Shown piece after piece: positions 8,651 through 17,539 of a stretch of 64,000 bases of DNA. The stretch covers positions 53,841 through 117,840 of the forward strand of contig DCYS01000012.1 of assembly GCA_002331485.1 (NCBI GenBank). Reading direction: 5' to 3'. Both the position numbers and the translations under genes were made by a program. The notes below the pieces were generated by a model. The model was not told where the DNA came from. It was given only the letters and a program-made list of their open reading frames with translations, and made no database searches. How positions within the stretch are numbered: position 1 is the first letter of the stretch; every line of letters begins with the position of its first letter. The DNA is from Flavobacteriales bacterium UBA2104 (GTDB taxonomy: Bacteria; Bacteroidota; Bacteroidia; Flavobacteriales_D; Crocinitomicaceae).

Positions 8651-9529
8651 ATGCAACTTTTAGACGGAAAGTCCACTTCCAAAGCGATCAAAGAAGAATT
8701 ATCTCAAGCTGTCGAACAACGTAAAAAAGATGGAAAGAAGATACCTCATCTCGTTGCTGTTTTAGTTGGAAATGACGGTGGTTCTCTAACCTATGTTGGT
8801 TCAAAAGTGAAAACTTGTCAAAAGATCGGCTTTGAAAGTACATTGATCCACAAAGAAGATACGATCTCAGAAAAGGAACTATTGGATTTGGTTAATGAAC
8901 TTAACAATGATGAGAATGTGGATGGATTCATTGTTCAATTGCCCCTTCCTAAGCACATCGATGAGAAAAAAGTAACGCTTGCCATCGATCCAAAGAAAGA
9001 TGTTGATGGATTCCACCCAATGAATCTTGGAAATATGGTGCTTGATCTACCTGGTTTTTTGCCAGCAACTCCAGCCGGAATGTTAGAGTTATTCAAGCGC
9101 TATGAGATTGAAACTTCAGGGAAACACTGTGTTGTGATCGGTCGTTCGCATATCGTTGGTGCTCCGATGAGTATCATGATGGGAAGAAACAGCTACCCTG
9201 GAAATTCAACCGTAACATTAACCCATTCTAGAACGAAGAATCTTAAAGAGATCGTCCTTCAAGCCGACATAATTATTTCTGCTATTGGAAAACCTGGATT
9301 TTTAACTGCTGACATGGTTAAGGAAGGTGCTGTGGTCATGGATGTTGGGATAACCCGAATTGAGGACGAAACAAAAAAGAAAGGGTATCGCATCAGCGGT
9401 GATGTTGATTTTGAAAATGTAGCACCGAAGTGTTCTTACATTACACCAGTGCCTGGAGGTGTCGGACCTATGACAATAGTCTCATTGATGATGAATACCC
9501 TGAAGGCTATGGAACTTAATGGAAAGTAG
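8651..9529 (+). CDS. folD: Bifunctional methylenetetrahydrofolate dehydrogenase/cyclohydrolase FolD
   Basis: The 292-residue protein has the standard FolD length. FolD interconverts 5,10-methylene-THF and 10-formyl-THF with NADP in the cytoplasm, supplying one-carbon units for purines and formyl-Met. Diagnostic motifs are YVGSKVKTCQKIGF (catalytic Tyr/Lys, residues 48-61), GFIVQLPLPKHI, the substrate loop DVDGFHPMN, the nucleotide-binding VVIGRSHIVGAPM, and the C-terminal ITPVPGGVGPMT. It is transcribed alone and diverges from the WG-repeat gene. purH, which uses 10-formyl-THF, lies far away at the right end of the window. Confidence 0.98.
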   Translation: MQLLDGKSTSKAIKEELSQAVEQRKKDGKKIPHLVAVLVGNDGGSLTYVGSKVKTCQKIGFESTLIHKEDTISEKELLDLVNELNNDENVDGFIVQLPLPKHIDEKKVTLAIDPKKDVDGFHPMNLGNMVLDLPGFLPATPAGMLELFKRYEIETSGKHCVVIGRSHIVGAPMSIMMGRNSYPGNSTVTLTHSRTKNLKEIVLQADIIISAIGKPGFLTADMVKEGAVVMDVGITRIEDETKKKGYRISGDVDFENVAPKCSYITPVPGGVGPMTIVSLMMNTLKAMELNGK

Positions 9530-9685
9530 TTAATTAGTGAGTAGTGACGTCATCTCATAGATGAGATTTAGTGACAAATGCTGATTCGTTACGGAGATTT
9601 TATTCATTGACCCTTCAAAGCTTATCCCTGATAATTCGGTACCAAGAAAAGCATGCGCAGTCTAATTCAGTGTAAATTATGTCAC

Positions 9686-11395
9686 TCAATTAAGTAATGA
9701 CAACTCTTCTTGAATCATTTTAGCCAATTCGCTAATGTTCTCTTTTGAAAAATCAAAAGTAATTCCTGCAGCCTTGTAAATTTCGGGAATGGATTTAGTA
9801 TACCCAAGTGATAAAGCATCTTTATACTTTTGAATAGCAGTTTTAAAATCTTCCTTACTATTTTTCCATACTGCTAATGCGCCTAATTGCGCCATACCAT
9901 ATTCGATGTAGTAAAAGGGTACTTCAAACAAATGAAGTTGTCGCTGCCATGTGTTTTCCCTTACTTCTTCGTATCCTGTCCAATCAGTTAGACCAGTTCC
10001 ATAATCATCGAGGATAGAGATCCACTTTTCTTTTCTTTCACGAATAGAATGTTTAGGATTCTCATAGACCCAATGCTGGAATTCATCAATAGTAGCTACC
10101 CAAGGAAGTATTTTAAGAATCGTTTCGAGCTGTTCAATTTTTGCTCTTTTAAGATCATCCTCATCTGCGTAGAATTCATCCCAATAATCCATTGTCAAGA
10201 GCTCCATACTCATTGAAGAAAGTTCAGCCACTTCAGATGGCAAGCTCTTAAAACTTGTAAGTTCTAGATCTCTGTTTAAAAAAGAATGAATTGCATGCCC
10301 GCCTTCATGTACCATTGTGATCAAATCTCTGTGAGATCCAACAGCATTCATAAAGATAAAAGGTACTCCTACTTCGTACAGCGGGTAATTATATCCACCA
10401 GGGGATTTACCATCCTTTGACTCCAGATCAAGATGACCCATTTCATCCATAGTTTGAAGACAGTCACCAAAATAAGGATCGATCGTTTTAAAGATCGAAA
10501 CCGTTTTAGCTAAGAGCTCCTTTCCCCCATTAAATGGTTTCAAGGGATCTTTACCTTCAGGATCAACCTCTCCATCCCATGGTTTAAGTTGATCTTTACC
10601 CATCAACTTTGCCTTTTTCTCAGCAATTTCTTTTACTAGAGGAACGATCTCATCTTTAATGGATTGATGAAACTCAAAACAGTCTTCTTTGCTGTAATCG
10701 AAACGACCTAGCTGCTCGAATTTATAATCTCTGTAATTGTCAAATCCAGCATTCTTTGCAATCTGATGCCTGATCTCTATCAATTCAGTGTAGAGGTTAT
10801 CTAATGCATCTATATCTTCAGAGCGACGTTTTGCAATCTTTTCAAAGATCTCTTTACGCAACGACTCATCATTCTCCTTAAGAAAAGTTGAAGCTTTTTG
10901 CATAGTGATCTTCTCGCCATCATGCTCAATTGATTGAGCTCCACTAATTGCTCCAAACTGTTGACTCTTCTCAGCCATTTCAGACTCTAGTGAAATATTC
11001 TCTTCATTGAAAAGCTTGATCGCCGTATCTACTGATCGAAAATAGATCTTATGAGCATCATCATTGAATTCCTTCTTATAAGGACTCTCAGAGAGTTTTT
11101 TGTTCAATCGAAATGAATAGGGTGATAGTTTGGGTTGAATCTCTTTTACAAAGAATGTATAATCATTAGCCAATTGCTCATCCTTCGTATTGATGGTCAT
11201 CTTTATATAACGCCACGCCAGATTTTCTTCCAGAACTGCTTCCAGTTCACTTTGATCTTTGAGCCATTGCTTAAAATCCGACTTTGATTCAATTGATCGG
11301 CCTTCCAGATCTTTAAAATACTTCTCTACTTTCTCCCAAGTGTCGATCGTAAAATCTTCAGGTAGAAATTGGCGTTTTGGGCGCTCTAGGTTCAT
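9686..11395 (-). CDS. M3-family oligoendopeptidase (PepF-like)
   Basis: This 569-residue zinc metallopeptidase cleaves short peptides in the cytoplasm. The zinc motif HEGGH is at residues 363-367 (His363, Glu364, His367). The third ligand is probably Glu391 in the segment SEVAELSSMSMELL. The mainly helical N-terminal half and YEVGVPFIFMNAVGSHRDL just before the active site fit the M3B/PepF group. No signal peptide is present. It lies 7 bases downstream of the DUF5606 gene on the same strand, so the two form an operon. The 156 bases between its stop and the folD stop contain only a weak dyad (ATCTCAT/ATGAGAT, 9552-9567) without a T-run. Confidence 0.93.
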   Translation of the reverse strand: MNLERPKRQFLPEDFTIDTWEKVEKYFKDLEGRSIESKSDFKQWLKDQSELEAVLEENLAWRYIKMTINTKDEQLANDYTFFVKEIQPKLSPYSFRLNKKLSESPYKKEFNDDAHKIYFRSVDTAIKLFNEENISLESEMAEKSQQFGAISGAQSIEHDGEKITMQKASTFLKENDESLRKEIFEKIAKRRSEDIDALDNLYTELIEIRHQIAKNAGFDNYRDYKFEQLGRFDYSKEDCFEFHQSIKDEIVPLVKEIAEKKAKLMGKDQLKPWDGEVDPEGKDPLKPFNGGKELLAKTVSIFKTIDPYFGDCLQTMDEMGHLDLESKDGKSPGGYNYPLYEVGVPFIFMNAVGSHRDLITMVHEGGHAIHSFLNRDLELTSFKSLPSEVAELSSMSMELLTMDYWDEFYADEDDLKRAKIEQLETILKILPWVATIDEFQHWVYENPKHSIRERKEKWISILDDYGTGLTDWTGYEEVRENTWQRQLHLFEVPFYYIEYGMAQLGALAVWKNSKEDFKTAIQKYKDALSLGYTKSIPEIYKAAGITFDFSKENISELAKMIQEELSLLN

Positions 11396-11402
11396 ATAGT
11401 TT

Positions 11403-11966
11403 TTATGACTTTTTCGTTGAAGATTTTTTTGCAGTGGTTTTCTTTTCCGCTGTTTTCTTTGCTGTTGATTTCTTGGCAGCTGGTTTCTTTTCTGCTTTTT
11501 TTGCGGGCTTCTTTTCCGTTTTTTTCTCCTCAGCCTTCTTTTCTTTCTTGTCGGCTTTCTTCTCTTCTTTCTTTTCCTCCTCGCCTGCTGAAACTAATCC
11601 TGCATCATGCAAAAGATTGTACCACTGAAATAACTTCTTTATATCTGATGGGTATACGCGATCTTCATCGTAATTTGGTAAAACTTCAAGCAGGTATTCT
11701 GTAAGCTTGTTTAAGCTCTCTTTGTGAGAAGGAGCTTTACCCCCATCTTCTTTCTTGAAGATGCCTTTATAAACCTCTTTAAGTGGAATATCATCTTCAT
11801 ATGTGTAGATACTGATGTCTTCAAGAGCAGAAATTCGATCTGTCGAATACGCTGGAGTTCTCTTTCCATCTTGTAATGATTCGACAATAATATTATTCTT
11901 AGATTGCGCAACAACTTTAAACAACCCTGGTTTTCCTGAAATTGAAATAACACCTGATAAATCCAT
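11403..11966 (-). CDS. DUF5606-family protein with Lys/Ala-rich histone-H1-like tail
   Basis: Residues 1-125 match the Bacteroidota family DUF5606: MDLSGVISISGKPGLFKVV, ISALEDISIYTYEDDIPL, and a helical end (SDIKKLFQWYNLLHDAGLV). The function of that domain is unknown. Residues 129-187 are almost only Lys, Ala, Glu, Thr and Ser, with AKK/EKK-type repeats like bacterial histone-H1-like tails. I choose the ATG at 11966 because the family starts MDLS and a good promoter (-7 at 11990-11997) lies just upstream; a TTG at 12011 would lie before that promoter. The M3 peptidase follows after 7 bases. The tail suggests nucleic-acid contact; that is inference. Confidence 0.88.
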   Translation of the reverse strand: MDLSGVISISGKPGLFKVVAQSKNNIIVESLQDGKRTPAYSTDRISALEDISIYTYEDDIPLKEVYKGIFKKEDGGKAPSHKESLNKLTEYLLEVLPNYDEDRVYPSDIKKLFQWYNLLHDAGLVSAGEEEKKEEKKADKKEKKAEEKKTEKKPAKKAEKKPAAKKSTAKKTAEKKTTAKKSSTKKS

Positions 11967-11989
11967 ACTATACTTTTTGATTGAATCCT

Positions 11990-12021
11990 CAAAAATAGCA
12001 AGATTACTCAAAGCATATCAA
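11990..12021 (-). promoter_or_regulatory. Promoter for the DUF5606-pepF operon
   Basis: On the minus strand, TTG (12021-12019), a 21-base spacer and TATTTTTG (11997-11990) match the Bacteroidota -33/-7 pattern. The element ends 23 bases before the ATG at 11966 and supports that start over the upstream TTG. It sits directly after the stop of the subtilase gene. Confidence 0.6.
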
Positions 12022-12022
12022 G

Positions 12023-14569
12023 CTATCGAATAGAAATCTTACGCACTATTCTTTTATCGTTCAGTTTTAGCGAAATAAAGTAGGTCCCCACAGAAAGTCC
12101 ACTTAGATCAACAGCAAATTCAGCTTTATTGATATCGAGGTTCATTATTGTTTGACCTAATGGATCCAAGATGCTGACCTGTCCGATCAATTCAGATGAA
12201 GACACAGAAAATTTACCTGTTGATGGATTCGGATATATACTAAGGTCAGAAGAAATTTCATTTTCAATACCCAATGTCCATTCAAAGGCATTTGAAAAAC
12301 TTTCGCAGCCATCAGGACCAGTTATTGATACGCTATAGAATCCAACGCTGTCAGGATATATAACTTGACTGTTCTCGCCTGGAATTGGACTATCGTTAAG
12401 ATACCATTGATAACTAGGCCCTGAACTTGAAATCAAGCTTTCATCCAATTGACTGATCGATGGGTTTGGCAAAGGGTTTCCGACACTTATCGTGAGTGTG
12501 TCAGAATAGATCAAACAACCTTGTTCATCATTTCCCCAAACGAAAACAGTATCAGCTTCATCTATTGTAACACTTGAAGTATTTTCACCTGAAGACCATT
12601 CATAGTTTTGCAGTGATAGATTCGTATTTATCTCAATTGGAACCTGACAAATGATGGAATCACCTAATAGTTGCAAGTTACCAGAAGTTTCTTTTAAAAG
12701 TTCGAAGGCATCAACTTTTCCAGCGCCGTATTCAAAGTTCGGTACTTGTCCAGTAAACATATCTTCCATAGCCGTGAGTTGCAGATCATTCTTAAAATCC
12801 AGCCATGAACTGTTACCGCATCTCTCAAAGTAAAGCGCTGCAATTCCAGCTACTGTTGGTGAAGCCATTGAGGTACCGCCATTACGCACATGCCAACCTC
12901 CACTATCTATCGAAGCGTTGTATGCTGGATTATTAATGATCCAAAACGGACCACTAGCAACAGTAACATCTCCAGATGCAGAAATATCAGGCTTCAAAAC
13001 ACCTGAGCGAGCAGGACCTCTGCTAGAAGAAGGAGCGATCTTACCTGGTGTTGTCATATCTGTAGCAGGATAATATTGATTCCCGTTGTTGTCGATATGC
13101 CCCAGTCTACATCTTAAGTTTCCAACCGAAACTACTTTCTCAGAGCAATTCCAGGAAGACACAATGGACTGCAAAGAATCAGGTAAAACATAGTTACTTA
13201 TCGAGGGGAAATCAGTAGGAGTAGGAATATTATTAACGATCTTATTCAATCCAAGGAATTGTCCAGACCATAAATCATAGTTTCCGCTACCAGTAGTCGA
13301 GAATCGAAAGCGATAATTAGTAGAATCCAACCTAGTACAAAGTGCCTGCATGTGGTAATTATCTCCAACATACTCTCGATAGATCTGAATAGTTGCTATG
13401 CGATCTCCATTTTCGCTCCATAACGTATCATGTAGAGGAGAAGTTCCCATCTGATCAGTCGCATTTCTAAATATAGTTGAAGCACGGTCCTGAAACGTTG
13501 GTCCGGGAAGATTAGCACCAAACGCGTATTCAAAAGTTGCATCTACTTGATCAGTCCATAGATCAAAAAATACAGTGTTGTTACCAAAAGCGCCACTTGG
13601 ATTATTCTCAAACCAAACAAAATTGGTGTCTACTGAGTTCATATTCGCTTGAGCATGATAAGGAGCTTGATTACCTGAATTCCCTGCAGCACAAACAATG
13701 AGTCGACCTTCCTTCTGATCCAATAGAGATTCCATAAACTCACTAGCAGGATCGTTTCCGTCATGACTTCCAAGATAGGTTCCCAAACTTAAATTAACGA
13801 TCGCAGGTTTACCTAAACTATCTGCCACTCGAAAAATAAAATCGCATGCATCTGCAATCGAGAGAGTCCAGTTAGAAAAATTAAAATTTGTTTCAACGAA
13901 AATGATATCACTCTCTGGAGCCATCCCTTTATTAGTTCCATTTGCCAAACCATTCCCAGTGGCAATTCCCGTCACAGTAGTTCCATGACCAGAGGTCTCT
14001 TCATTACTTGTGATCGTACCATCATTGATTTGACTAGCATACCAAACCTGACCATAGTTATATGGCGCGGGAGTTTGGGTTGGATTCGTTATTGAATGAT
14101 CCCAATACCTTATCACTCTGCTATCTCCATTCGGTTTAATGAAATCAGGATGGCGATGATCCAAACCTTCGTCTACAATACCAACGATTACATCTTTTCC
14201 TGTATATGATTGAAGCAAAGGAGACTGACCATTATGAACCTGATCTACATTGTGCATTGCTCTGGCTGTATCATCCAGCAATGTCGGTGGACAGTACTCA
14301 AAATAATAGTCTGATATTTCTTGATCTTTAACGCTAGAAGCTATAAATTCCGGGGTAGCTGTAATAAAGATCCAGTTCTCAGTCTTCCTTTTTACTGTTA
14401 CCCCTTCTCGATTCAAATAGTTTGAATTTTCTTCTGAATTGGGAATAGCAAAAGGCATTCGACCCTCACTGTCAGCCATTAACCTTTCCGAAAAACCAAG
14501 TTTTTGCCCATAACCAATGCTGAAACAGACAAGAGTTATTAATATTATTATGTATTTTTGGAATACCAT
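12023..14569 (-). CDS. Subtilisin-like serine peptidase (S8) with type IX secretion sorting domain
   Basis: The 848-residue precursor has a signal peptide (residues 1-22) and a propeptide-like region (about 23-120). An S8 catalytic domain follows with Asp133 (GIVDEGLDHRHPD), His195 (SGHGTTVTGIA), oxyanion Asn297 (AAGNSG) and Ser567 (GGTSMASPTVAG). The stretch from about 310 to 470 between Asn and Ser is a large beta-rich insertion. After the protease come Ig-like segments (about 640-770) and a type A T9SS C-terminal domain (IYPNPSTGKFSVSS, then GTYFISLKLNDKRIVRKISI). The protein should cross the outer membrane by the Por system and be released or anchored at the surface. It is monocistronic and diverges from a second, differently built subtilase. 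Confidence 0.93.
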   Translation of the reverse strand: MVFQKYIIILITLVCFSIGYGQKLGFSERLMADSEGRMPFAIPNSEENSNYLNREGVTVKRKTENWIFITATPEFIASSVKDQEISDYYFEYCPPTLLDDTARAMHNVDQVHNGQSPLLQSYTGKDVIVGIVDEGLDHRHPDFIKPNGDSRVIRYWDHSITNPTQTPAPYNYGQVWYASQINDGTITSNEETSGHGTTVTGIATGNGLANGTNKGMAPESDIIFVETNFNFSNWTLSIADACDFIFRVADSLGKPAIVNLSLGTYLGSHDGNDPASEFMESLLDQKEGRLIVCAAGNSGNQAPYHAQANMNSVDTNFVWFENNPSGAFGNNTVFFDLWTDQVDATFEYAFGANLPGPTFQDRASTIFRNATDQMGTSPLHDTLWSENGDRIATIQIYREYVGDNYHMQALCTRLDSTNYRFRFSTTGSGNYDLWSGQFLGLNKIVNNIPTPTDFPSISNYVLPDSLQSIVSSWNCSEKVVSVGNLRCRLGHIDNNGNQYYPATDMTTPGKIAPSSSRGPARSGVLKPDISASGDVTVASGPFWIINNPAYNASIDSGGWHVRNGGTSMASPTVAGIAALYFERCGNSSWLDFKNDLQLTAMEDMFTGQVPNFEYGAGKVDAFELLKETSGNLQLLGDSIICQVPIEINTNLSLQNYEWSSGENTSSVTIDEADTVFVWGNDEQGCLIYSDTLTISVGNPLPNPSISQLDESLISSSGPSYQWYLNDSPIPGENSQVIYPDSVGFYSVSITGPDGCESFSNAFEWTLGIENEISSDLSIYPNPSTGKFSVSSSELIGQVSILDPLGQTIMNLDINKAEFAVDLSGLSVGTYFISLKLNDKRIVRKISIR

Positions 14570-14685
14570 TTGTAGTGTTATTCACCCTATAATGCGTAAA
14601 AAACGTCAATTTATAGAATAAATATCGCAAAATTGAATTGAATTCTCAAATTTTGCATTAACGACTAGATTAAATATATCAACGT

Positions 14686-16284
14686 ATGAAAAAATTATTG
14701 TTAAGACTTTTGTTACCTGCGCTGATCGGAACTTATTTTTCGACTGCAACGGCACAAGTAGATAAGGATGTACTGAACTGGTACAACACGAAGAAGACGG
14801 GAATGTCAACCGACAAAGCCTACAAAAAACTAAAGAAAAGAACACCTGATACAGTAACTGTTGCAATTATCGATTCTGGAATTGATATCGAACACGAAGA
14901 TCTTGTAGGTAAGATCTGGGTTAACAAAGATGAAATTCCAAACAATGGAAAAGATGACGATAACAATGGGTACATTGATGATATTCATGGGTGGAACTTC
15001 CTTGGAAATGCGGATGGAGAAAACCAAGATGCAGCACGTTTGAATGTAACTCGAATTTACGCTCAACTTAAACCTAAGTTTGAAGGTAGAGAAGAGGCAG
15101 ATATTTCAAATGAAGAGCGTAAAGAATATGAACTTTACCTTGAAACAAAGGAGGAAGTAGAATCAAATCGTGAAAAATACAAGCAAGCGATCGAACAGAC
15201 TAAACAGTTCCGTGATCAAATGCTTCCAATGCTTCCAAAAATGATCGGTAACATGATCGGTAAGGAAGACTACACGATGAAAGATCTTGAAAAATGGAAA
15301 CCAGAAGATGCTCAAGGTAAACAAATGAAGCAGATCGGTATCCAGTTGAAAAGTGGAAAACTTACTCCTGAAGTGATCGACGAGCAAATTGAGCAAATTC
15401 AGTCAATGGTTGATTATCACTACAACCCTGATTATGATGACCGTAGTCTTATTGGAGATGATCCATACGATCTAACTGATACGAATTATGGTAACAATGA
15501 TGTAGAGGGTCCTGATGCATTGCACGGTACTCACGTTGGAGGAATCGTTGGTGCTATCCGAGGAAATGACCTTGGGGGTGACGGTGTTGCAAATGCAGTG
15601 AAATTAATGTCTTTAAGAGCAGTTCCAAATGGAGATGAGTTTGATAAAGATATTGCTCTTGCAATTCGTTATGCAGTAGATAACGGAGCTGATGTGATCA
15701 ATGGATCTTTCGGTAAATCTTACTCAAGTATGCCGAAAGCAGTATATGATGCGATCATGTATGCCCAGGAAAATGGTGTATTGTTTGTTCACGCTGCTGG
15801 TAACTCTGCAGAAGATCTTGCAGACAATCCAAATTTCCCTGCAGTGATGTATGATTTCCAAACTGAGCCATTTACTCACTTACTTACAATTGGAGCGTCT
15901 ACGAGAGAACATAAAGAAGAGCTTGCTGCTCGATTCTCAAATCACGGAGCTGAACAAGTAGACATCTTTGCACCAGGTGCAGAAATCTACAATGCTGTCC
16001 CACAAAGTGACTACAAAGAGCTGCAAGGAACATCTATGGCATCTCCAATGGTGGCTGGTGTAGCTGCACTATTGAAAGGGTATTTCCCTTCATTAACAAT
16101 GTTAGAGATCAAAAACATAATCCTTGAATCAGGTGACGATTTCTCTGATACAGATCAGAAAATCCCTGGTGGAGATGAGTTAGTCAAATTCAGCACGCTA
16201 TCTGTTACAGGAAAAGTTGTAAACGTGAAAGAAGCTGTTAAGATGGCTATGGATCTTGAAGAAAAGAAACAAGAAGAACAATAA
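14686..16284 (+). CDS. Subtilisin-like serine peptidase (S8) with long helical insertion
   Basis: The 532-residue precursor has a signal peptide (residues 1-24). The catalytic residues are Asp63 (AIIDSGID), His280 (LHGTHVGGI) and Ser450 (GTSMASPMVAG), with oxyanion Asn373 (HAAGNSA). An acidic, probably calcium-binding loop (KDDDNNGYIDDI) lies near 89-100. Asp63 and His280 are 217 residues apart, far more than the 30-40 of classical subtilisins. Residues about 120-265 form a charged helical insertion. There is no T9SS domain, so it probably stays in the periplasm or outer membrane. The gene diverges from the T9SS subtilase and is followed by a terminator. Confidence 0.93.
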   Translation: MKKLLLRLLLPALIGTYFSTATAQVDKDVLNWYNTKKTGMSTDKAYKKLKKRTPDTVTVAIIDSGIDIEHEDLVGKIWVNKDEIPNNGKDDDNNGYIDDIHGWNFLGNADGENQDAARLNVTRIYAQLKPKFEGREEADISNEERKEYELYLETKEEVESNREKYKQAIEQTKQFRDQMLPMLPKMIGNMIGKEDYTMKDLEKWKPEDAQGKQMKQIGIQLKSGKLTPEVIDEQIEQIQSMVDYHYNPDYDDRSLIGDDPYDLTDTNYGNNDVEGPDALHGTHVGGIVGAIRGNDLGGDGVANAVKLMSLRAVPNGDEFDKDIALAIRYAVDNGADVINGSFGKSYSSMPKAVYDAIMYAQENGVLFVHAAGNSAEDLADNPNFPAVMYDFQTEPFTHLLTIGASTREHKEELAARFSNHGAEQVDIFAPGAEIYNAVPQSDYKELQGTSMASPMVAGVAALLKGYFPSLTMLEIKNIILESGDDFSDTDQKIPGGDELVKFSTLSVTGKVVNVKEAVKMAMDLEEKKQEEQ

Positions 16285-16303
16285 ACTCTTTTTATTCGTT
16301 TAT

Positions 16304-16334
16304 AAAGGGTGTCCAATAATTGGGCACCCTTTTT
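16304..16334 (+). terminator. Rho-independent terminator after the second subtilase
   Basis: AAGGGTGTCC pairs with GGGCACCCTT (one wobble) around AATAATT and is followed by a T-run. It ends only 15 bases before the next start codon. Confidence 0.88.
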
Positions 16335-16348
16335 GCTATATACAAAAC

Positions 16349-17431
16349 ATGAAACATTTCCTGCTATTTACATTCGCCCTATCTTTCTTGGGACATTCCC
16401 TCTCTCAAGAGGTTTTTCCATTTATTGATAATATGGAGTACTTGAAAAGTTTTCAAAACGGTATAGAAAAACAAGTTGATTATTTAAGACCAATTGACCT
16501 AAAATACTCAGAAGAGATCATCGCCTACATTGATAACAAAAGTGATTTCTTCATTTATGACGGTCAGTCTAAAAAAAAGATGACTGGCCTAGCGAACGAC
16601 TATAAAATCGGGATAAACCTGGCAGCATGGAACACTGGTCCCATCGTCTCTGTATGGGACAACGGGAAACAAAAAGTGCTTACCCAATTTGGTGGCAGAT
16701 ATGAGGTGTCTGATAGTCTCGTTGTTTTTGAAGATAAGAGAGATAATGCAATTCGCGTTTATTACAAGGACAGTATATATGATCTTTTCTATAGTGTTTC
16801 TAACCTAATGTTCCCATCTGCTATCGGTAGTAACTCGGTTGCATATGAAGGGAATGGTGGAGTTCAATATTCATTCATTGCAGGAAATACACTTGAAATA
16901 GGTGTCATCAATGACCCAGTAAACTATAAAGCTGGGGGCAATATCATAGCATTCAACGACCCTTTCAATCAATCATTTGCTATTACGCTTCAAAATGAAA
17001 TTTTAGATGTTGAAACGATCATGGTCAATGATTACAAAACAGGCTATGATCTGGTAGTCTACAGAGATAGAAATGAGAACTTAAAGGGATATATTGATTA
17101 TAAACTGGTAACCTTAAGCAACTACTCGGCTCAATTCTATGAGGTATTTAGAGACGTTGTAGTATGGGGAGAAAATGGAATCTTCTATACTTATATGAAT
17201 GGTAAAAAGTATGAGATCTGTAATTACATACCAGAAGAATATAAAATACGGAATGGAATCGTTGCATTTCGAAACATGAATGGAGGAGTATCCGTTTTCT
17301 ATAATGAGGAAGTCAAAATAGTTAGTAATCTAACAGGTGCCCCTTTTGAAGTAAATGGAAATACCGTTCGTGTGCAAGTTAACAAAGGAAACTTTCTATT
17401 CTTCCAAGACGGAAAGACATATAGTCACTAA
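16349..17431 (+). CDS. Secreted beta-propeller-like protein of unknown function (360 aa)
   Basis: I choose the ATG at 16349. An upstream in-frame ATG at 16256 would put the start inside the previous gene and the terminator inside this one. The new N-terminus MKHFLLFTFALSFLGHSLSQ is a good signal peptide. The rest is all-beta with repeated units of about 45 residues alternating statements such as AWNTGPIVSVWDNGKQKVL, VAYEGNGGVQYSFIAG and VVWGENGIFYTYMNGKKYEI. This resembles a degenerate propeller, with no catalytic motif or sorting domain. A periplasmic or outer-membrane-associated role is likely. Function unknown. Confidence 0.75.
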   Translation: MKHFLLFTFALSFLGHSLSQEVFPFIDNMEYLKSFQNGIEKQVDYLRPIDLKYSEEIIAYIDNKSDFFIYDGQSKKKMTGLANDYKIGINLAAWNTGPIVSVWDNGKQKVLTQFGGRYEVSDSLVVFEDKRDNAIRVYYKDSIYDLFYSVSNLMFPSAIGSNSVAYEGNGGVQYSFIAGNTLEIGVINDPVNYKAGGNIIAFNDPFNQSFAITLQNEILDVETIMVNDYKTGYDLVVYRDRNENLKGYIDYKLVTLSNYSAQFYEVFRDVVVWGENGIFYTYMNGKKYEICNYIPEEYKIRNGIVAFRNMNGGVSVFYNEEVKIVSNLTGAPFEVNGNTVRVQVNKGNFLFFQDGKTYSH

Positions 17432-17539
17432 GATCAAATGCTTCCTATTGTTAAATTTATTACTTTAGAGTCGTGTGGCTGAAAAATTTCAAGACACAAT
17501 AAATAGTCGATGTTTCGGCATATAATTTTAACTGACTCT

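Noticed and set aside
9552..9567. ATCTCAT/ATGAGAT dyad after folD
   Set aside because: There is no T-run, the spacer is only 2 bases, and no target gene starts nearby; too weak for a terminator or operator.
11377..11628. Phe/Ala/Ser-rich frame on the plus strand
   Set aside because: It is the complement of the Lys/Ala-rich tail of the DUF5606 gene and only looks hydrophobic for that reason.
11967..12011. TTG start extending the DUF5606 protein
   Set aside because: The promoter -7 element lies downstream of it, and the family begins at MDLS.
14628..14655. CAAAATTGA...TCAAATTTTG near-palindrome between the two subtilase genes
   Set aside because: It is imperfect and AT-rich in an AT-rich leader, and it fits neither promoter clearly; chance is adequate.
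16256..16348. Upstream ATG extending the 360-residue secreted protein by 31 residues
   Set aside because: It begins inside the subtilase gene, crosses a terminator and destroys the signal peptide.
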